DNA from: Bacteroides intestinalis
Lineage (GTDB): Bacteria; Bacteroidota; Bacteroidia; Bacteroidales; Bacteroidaceae
Direction of reading: 5' to 3'
NCBI RefSeq assembly: GCF_003464595.1
Contig: NZ_QRZF01000001.1
Span: forward strand, 496,001 to 560,000
DNA: 64,000 nucleotides
In this document: piece after piece, positions 57,301-64,000 of the stretch
How the letters are laid out: each line of letters begins with the position of its first letter
Position numbering within the stretch: the first letter of the stretch is position 1
Notes under the pieces: model-generated
The model's input: the letters and a program-made list of their open reading frames with translations, nothing else
Databases searched by the model: none
Told to the model about the DNA's origin: nothing
Position numbers and translations under genes: made by a program

Positions 57301-57486
57301 ACCATAGCTAAAAAGATTTACCTTGAGAAATGCCGCCTTTATGTAAGTGGTGAGAATCTATTCACTATTACCAAGTATTCAGGCATTGATCCTGAGTTTT
57401 CTTCAAGCATCCTGAATACAGGTGTCGATTCTTTTGTATACCCGTTTACACGTTCTTTCGTAGTAGGTTTACAAGTTACATTCTAA
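54346..57486 (+). CDS. SusC/RagA-family TonB-dependent transporter (second)
   Basis: 1046-residue outer-membrane transporter. Signal peptide about 1-31 (MQRVILLTLLFVCLVPLSSLAQ), CarboxypepD_reg-like domain (IQLTGTVTDTKGETLIGASVLEKG), the MLDEVVVVGYGTMKKSD TonB-box region, a plug domain (LQGKIAGVSV, DGAAAAIYGSVAANGVVIVSTKNG) and a large barrel ending in VYPFTRSFVVGLQVTF. It is only distantly similar to the first SusC in the window, so the ligand is probably different. susD follows after 23 nt. Confidence 0.95.
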   Translation: MGKIKKYSLMQRVILLTLLFVCLVPLSSLAQTIQLTGTVTDTKGETLIGASVLEKGTTNGCITDIDGNFTLTVAPNATMVISYVGYVAQEVPLKGQKVLNVTLKDDTEMLDEVVVVGYGTMKKSDMTGAISSVKSEDLMKRATTSATEALQGKIAGVSVLKSGGNAGASISVKIRGIKTMGDNEPLYIIDGYPGDINTINPQDIESMEILKDGAAAAIYGSVAANGVVIVSTKNGKAGEMKISFNTYMTVNSVAKKFEMLDADGYMKVHNMMYENAMANDPNQKKQAYLTVKDGKNPTGADTDWQDEMLRTGIAQNYYVNIIGGSEVAKYSLSYGHADEKGIFKGNSYIQDNARLKLNAHKYIFDFDAGLNFKVTQSKQPQYSLKEMYSMSPLVPVYDENQTYGYGLTDMSVDGVKLGLPTNRNVMADDHYKTRKYTGYDITGNIGLTMKFASWLTFKTSYTYNGYYYNDRYHRAKYEANAQEPSLYPYNYEYNSYYYQQTFENVLTFMKNFGKHSITAMIGNSVISTRQDKSSVSVEGKKTEYDVVDGSLSSSEVPGGFFDPTSPTIDAGIGGTFTGTGTFYDYNRASFFGRFNYSYASRYLLQVTVRSDGSSKFGKNNRWGTFPSVAVGWRISEEDFFPKNTPISNLKFRASWGRLGSESALGYYYAPTMTSSNTQGMSYLQGGNPWSGMSNLYLVNDDLRWETTDTKNIGFDFGLFNNKLNGSINYYYNTTEDLLIEKVMAPSAGIYNPTVNVGKMVNKGFELELNYGDNVNGFEYNVGLNLSTIKNEMLKADPNQILYGSAWKGDGHAVTQTLKGYPVAGFWLYQADGLFQSDAEAAAYVNSKGERLQPNAYAGDVRFVDTNGDGSIDSSDKVYSGSGIPKVEANLSFSGAYKNFDLSFQFGSAWGHKLYNVNRLYYEGMDAGRNFFKTTLDAWTPQNTHTDMPRAVLNDLNQNTRESTRFLENGNFVRLRQLQLGYSLSRTIAKKIYLEKCRLYVSGENLFTITKYSGIDPEFSSSILNTGVDSFVYPFTRSFVVGLQVTF

Positions 57487-57509
57487 TCACTATTTAAAAT
57501 TAAAAGACA

Positions 57510-59027
57510 ATGAAAAAAATAATATACTTAGCATCTTTCCTGTTCACAGTCTTACTGGCAGGGTGTGATGATTTTCTAACAGTAGAGTCTCCGGACTTTT
57601 CTACCGACAAATACTGGAGAGACAAAGCCGATGTAGAAGCAGGGTTATCCGCCGTTTACGGCCAATTGGATAATAGGACAGGTGCCTACTCTGTAGCAGA
57701 AGTCAAATATGTTGTAGAAACATTCCGCAGTGATGAAATGAAAACCGGACAAGATGTCAATAACTATCCGGAATGGGGTGAACTATACAATTATACCTAT
57801 AATAATGAGAACTCCAGTATCAGATCATACTGGATGAACAACTACAATGGCATCAACTATGCCAACAATGTACTTTTTGGTATCGAAAAGGTACAAAGTA
57901 CAGGCGAAAAAATGAGTACGGAAGATTACAACCACCTCAGAGGTGAAGCTCTCTTTCTACGTGCATACTACCACTTTAAGTTGATTATGAGTTGGGAGAA
58001 AGCAATTATTCGTAATGAATATCTGACCGGTGAATCACAAACTCATAAAGCTCTTTCTCCAAGAGCAGATGTATGGGACTTCATTTGTACGGAATTAGAC
58101 CAAGCAGGTGGCATGTTGCCACAAGACCGCCCTTCTTCCGAAGCTGGACGTGTCACGAAAGGCGCAGCATATTCTTATCTGGGATGGGCTTACCTGACTC
58201 GCGCTTACGAAGAAAGCGGCAAGAAAGATGAATATCTGAGACTGGCAGAAGAAGCGTTTGGAAAGGTAACCGGTTATGAACTGGAATCCAACTACAGCAG
58301 TATGTTTGACGGAACCAATAAAAATTGCAAAGAAGCTATTCTGGAACTTCAATTCACCAATAGTACAGCAGACGGAACTTTCCACAAACATGTATTACAT
58401 TTTTGGGTTGCTCCGGGCAGTATGTCCGGTTGGGATGAAATCCGTGTCAGTGAAATGATGTATGACGAGTTTCTGAAAGAAGGTCGCATTGCAGAAGATA
58501 ATATGTACGATGCACGTGCCTACGGCTCAATGATGTTTGATGATCCTTATTATCGTGAAGGCGGTCATATTTTAGGATATAATTACGATGATGTTTATTC
58601 TGAAAGTTCTGCAACCAGCTATAATTATCGCAAATATCTACCGGCAACCTGGACTGACTATGCACAGAACTATGTAGGCACTAACATGCCACTGATGCGC
58701 TACGCCAATGTTATGCTGATGCAGGCAGAAGTGTATAATGAACAAAAACATCCGGAAAAAGCAATCCCATTAATTAACGACGTCCGCCGCATACACGGAA
58801 AATTACCAGCTATGACAGGAAGCGATTATGCGGCTGTAAAAGCACAAATCGAGCATGAACGCTTGGTAGAGTTCACATTAGAGAACTCCCGCTTTTACGA
58901 TCTTCGTCGTTGGGGCAAACTGGATGACGCAATGCGTAGTGCAGGTAGAACACATTTCGATGAAACTAAGCACTTCCTGCCCATTCCTCTAATGGAAATT
59001 CAAACGAATAATGAAATAAACGAGTAA
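57510..59027 (+). CDS. SusD/RagB-family lipoprotein (second)
   Basis: 505-residue surface glycan-binding lipoprotein with signal MKKIIYLASFLFTVLLAGC (Cys19). SusD features: FLTVESPDFSTDKYWRDKADVEAGLSAVYGQLD, LRGEALFLRAYYHFKLIMSWEKA, KGAAYSYLGWAYLTRAYEE, LMRYANVMLMQAEVYNEQ, EHERLVEFTLENSRFYDLRRWG and the terminal HFLPIPLMEIQTNNEI. Partner of the SusC just upstream. A hairpin follows it. Confidence 0.95.
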   Translation: MKKIIYLASFLFTVLLAGCDDFLTVESPDFSTDKYWRDKADVEAGLSAVYGQLDNRTGAYSVAEVKYVVETFRSDEMKTGQDVNNYPEWGELYNYTYNNENSSIRSYWMNNYNGINYANNVLFGIEKVQSTGEKMSTEDYNHLRGEALFLRAYYHFKLIMSWEKAIIRNEYLTGESQTHKALSPRADVWDFICTELDQAGGMLPQDRPSSEAGRVTKGAAYSYLGWAYLTRAYEESGKKDEYLRLAEEAFGKVTGYELESNYSSMFDGTNKNCKEAILELQFTNSTADGTFHKHVLHFWVAPGSMSGWDEIRVSEMMYDEFLKEGRIAEDNMYDARAYGSMMFDDPYYREGGHILGYNYDDVYSESSATSYNYRKYLPATWTDYAQNYVGTNMPLMRYANVMLMQAEVYNEQKHPEKAIPLINDVRRIHGKLPAMTGSDYAAVKAQIEHERLVEFTLENSRFYDLRRWGKLDDAMRSAGRTHFDETKHFLPIPLMEIQTNNEINE

Positions 59028-59045
59028 TCCTTTCTCTCTGAATAT

Positions 59046-59081
59046 GGTAAACAAGGTGGCCTTGCTGCTGCCTTGTTTACC
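59046..59081 (+). terminator. hairpin after the second susD
   Basis: GGTAAACAAGG and CCTTGTTTACC pair perfectly around 14 bases, beginning 18 bases after the susD stop. No T tract follows, so termination may be partial and the stem may instead stabilise the susC-susD mRNA. Confidence 0.5.
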
Positions 59082-59091
59082 TATAAAGAAT

Positions 59092-59099
59092 TATCTTTG
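59092..59099 (+). promoter_or_regulatory. -7 box of the LysO pair
   Basis: TATCTTTG, matching TAnnTTTG, 21 bases before the first lysO-part ATG. No -33 match at 19 nt. Confidence 0.4.
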
Positions 59100-59119
59100 C
59101 CCTCAAAAACGACATAGAT

Positions 59120-59394
59120 ATGTTTACAATTATCGGACTGATGCTCACAGGAATGCTGCTGGGCTACCTCTTACGGAAACGGAATTTAAGTAAAATTCAT
59201 AAAGTTATCACAGTGTTGATCTGGGTACTGCTCTTCATTCTCGGCATTGAAGTGGGAGGAAACGAGCAGATTATCAAAGGACTGCACACCATTGGCCTTG
59301 AAGCCGTCATACTCACCATAGGTGGAACTCTGGGAAGTGTGATTGCCGCCTGGGCACTGTGGAGAGCCTTATACAAACGGAAAGGAGGACAAGC

Positions 59395-59398
<4 letters not shown>
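59120..59398 (+). CDS. LysO-type transporter, N-terminal part as separate protein
   Basis: A 92-residue, three-helix membrane protein (MFTIIGLMLTGMLLGYLLRK; VITVLIWVLLFILGIEVGGN; AVILTIGGTLGSVIAAWALWRALY) that corresponds to the first third of LysO/YbjE (DUF340), the lysine exporter of E. coli. In E. coli this is one 299-residue protein; here it ends with TGA overlapping the ATG of the next gene. The two products add up to about the normal length (92 + 201), and both have good translation signals, so this is a natural split rather than a frameshift. Together they probably export lysine or a toxic analogue. Confidence 0.85.
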
Positions 59399-63181
<3,783 letters not shown>

Positions 63182-63223
63182 GCGATTCTGATTGAAAAAA
63201 AACCATTAATTATAAATTAGATC

Positions 63224-64000
63224 ATGCGACATAAGTTTATACACATTATTTGTTTTACTCTGCTGGTTGCAGGCATCGCCGCCTGCACTCCCGGCAGCAA
63301 AAACACTGCGGAGAAGCGGTATACATTCAATAATATACTGGATATTGCCTACACTCCCGATACCTTGCACCGCTGCTACGGCTGGTTCACAGATGCCGGC
63401 TCGTGGATGGGCTTCACCCTTCCCGAGAAAGAGAACTGGGTAAACGGTTTCTGCGGTCCGTTCAGTCTGGATATGTTCCGCCGCCAGTGGATGGCACAAT
63501 CCGCTGTTACGGTAGGTTTTAGTAAGAAAGCCGCGGATACCTTTGTGCCCGATTCCACCTGTTACTATCCCGGAGAACTGTATATGTCCGCCCATTCCGG
63601 AAATGAAACTGTCACCCAGCGACTTAACTTTGTAAGTGCTTCCACCGCATTGCTTCGTATAGAAGTCGACAAGGCGGAAGAACTGATGCTGACCAGCAGC
63701 CAATGGGGAAAGAACGTAACCGTAAGTGTAGAGCAGAACTCCGTAATAGCCCGCCATCCCAGCGGAGAAAGCGTAACTGTAACGTTTACTCCCGATGTGG
63801 TACTTACCGGAACTGATAATAACTACACCGCCCTTATCCATACCTCCAAGTATCCCGTGAATGTAGCCATTTCCTTCTTCACCTCCGAAAAGGATATGAC
63901 AGCCGGACTACAGAATCTTCCCAACCTGCTCAACAATCCCGAAAAAGCATTGCAAGCCAATGCCGAACGTTGGGAGGGATACCTGACGAAGATACTGCGT
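63224..64000 (+). CDS. GH63/MGH1-like glycoside hydrolase lipoprotein, N-terminal part
   Basis: 259 codons visible; the frame is open at the window edge. A lipoprotein signal (MRHKFIHIICFTLLVAGIAAC, Cys21) is followed by FNNILDIAYTPDTLHRCYGWFTDAGSWMGFTLPEKE and a beta-sandwich-like region (YPGELYMSAHSGNETVTQRLNFVSASTALLRIEV), which suggests the N-terminal domain of Bacteroides GH63-type enzymes. The catalytic (alpha/alpha)6 domain is not in the window, so the family call is tentative. It starts 42 nt after the beta-galactosidase stop and is probably co-transcribed with it. Confidence 0.6.
   Translation, partial: MRHKFIHIICFTLLVAGIAACTPGSKNTAEKRYTFNNILDIAYTPDTLHRCYGWFTDAGSWMGFTLPEKENWVNGFCGPFSLDMFRRQWMAQSAVTVGFSKKAADTFVPDSTCYYPGELYMSAHSGNETVTQRLNFVSASTALLRIEVDKAEELMLTSSQWGKNVTVSVEQNSVIARHPSGESVTVTFTPDVVLTGTDNNYTALIHTSKYPVNVAISFFTSEKDMTAGLQNLPNLLNNPEKALQANAERWEGYLTKILR

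Overview
The window looks like a chromosomal segment of a gut Bacteroides species. The signs are two SusC/SusD pairs, a hybrid two-component regulator, sigma-ABfr-type promoters (TTTG, about 19 nt, TAnnTTTG), and the division/cell-wall cluster beside rpsT and gyrB. The gene repertoire fits the plant-polysaccharide-degrading B. cellulosilyticus/B. intestinalis kind, but the species cannot be fixed from sequence reading alone.

Layout. (1) 1-21,226: a polysaccharide utilization locus (PUL). A hybrid two-component system (HTCS, 17,201-21,226, +) faces a leftward series. That series is a 97-residue lipoprotein made only of an enzyme C-terminal domain, three beta-L-arabinofuranosidase-type enzymes (DUF1680 superfamily), a 0.9-kb gap with a periodic repeat array, SusC, SusD, a fourth beta-L-arabinofuranosidase-type enzyme and a GH2 enzyme cut by the window edge. 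All four enzymes keep the E-x-C ... C-C zinc/nucleophile signature, so the target is probably a glycan with beta-L-arabinofuranose caps. (2) 21,562-37,936: the dcw cluster mraZ-rsmH-ftsL-ftsI-murE-mraY-murD-ftsW-murG-murC-ftsQ-ftsA-ftsZ plus a YqeY-like gene; murF and ddl are absent. (3) 38,138-43,095: a PagL-like outer-membrane protein, recO, tRNA-Glu, rpsT and gyrB. (4) 43,347-54,131: a leftward operon (histidine kinase, a second kinase-like protein that has lost its catalytic residues, and a cysteine-rich DUF3109 protein), gpmI, corA with a long leader, a beta-propeller protein, rnhB and a membrane TPR-HTH regulator. (5) 54,346-64,000: a second SusC/SusD pair, a two-gene LysO-type exporter, a GH2 beta-galactosidase and the start of a GH63-like lipoprotein.

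Two kinds of non-coding structure are not explained by the genes. First, five arrays at the 3' ends of genes (9,219-9,438; 21,255-21,386; 39,416-39,547; 43,232-43,341; 49,924-50,010) repeat with the same 22-bp (2 x 11-bp) period although their sequences differ. Second, the spacers of the dcw cluster carry short 7-bp-period repeats. In five of them the repeats form two inverted arms around a short centre; the repeated heptamer differs from spacer to spacer, and arms sometimes run into stop or start codons. These elements, the kinase-like protein without an acceptor histidine, and the orphan-domain lipoprotein are the most unusual things in the window.
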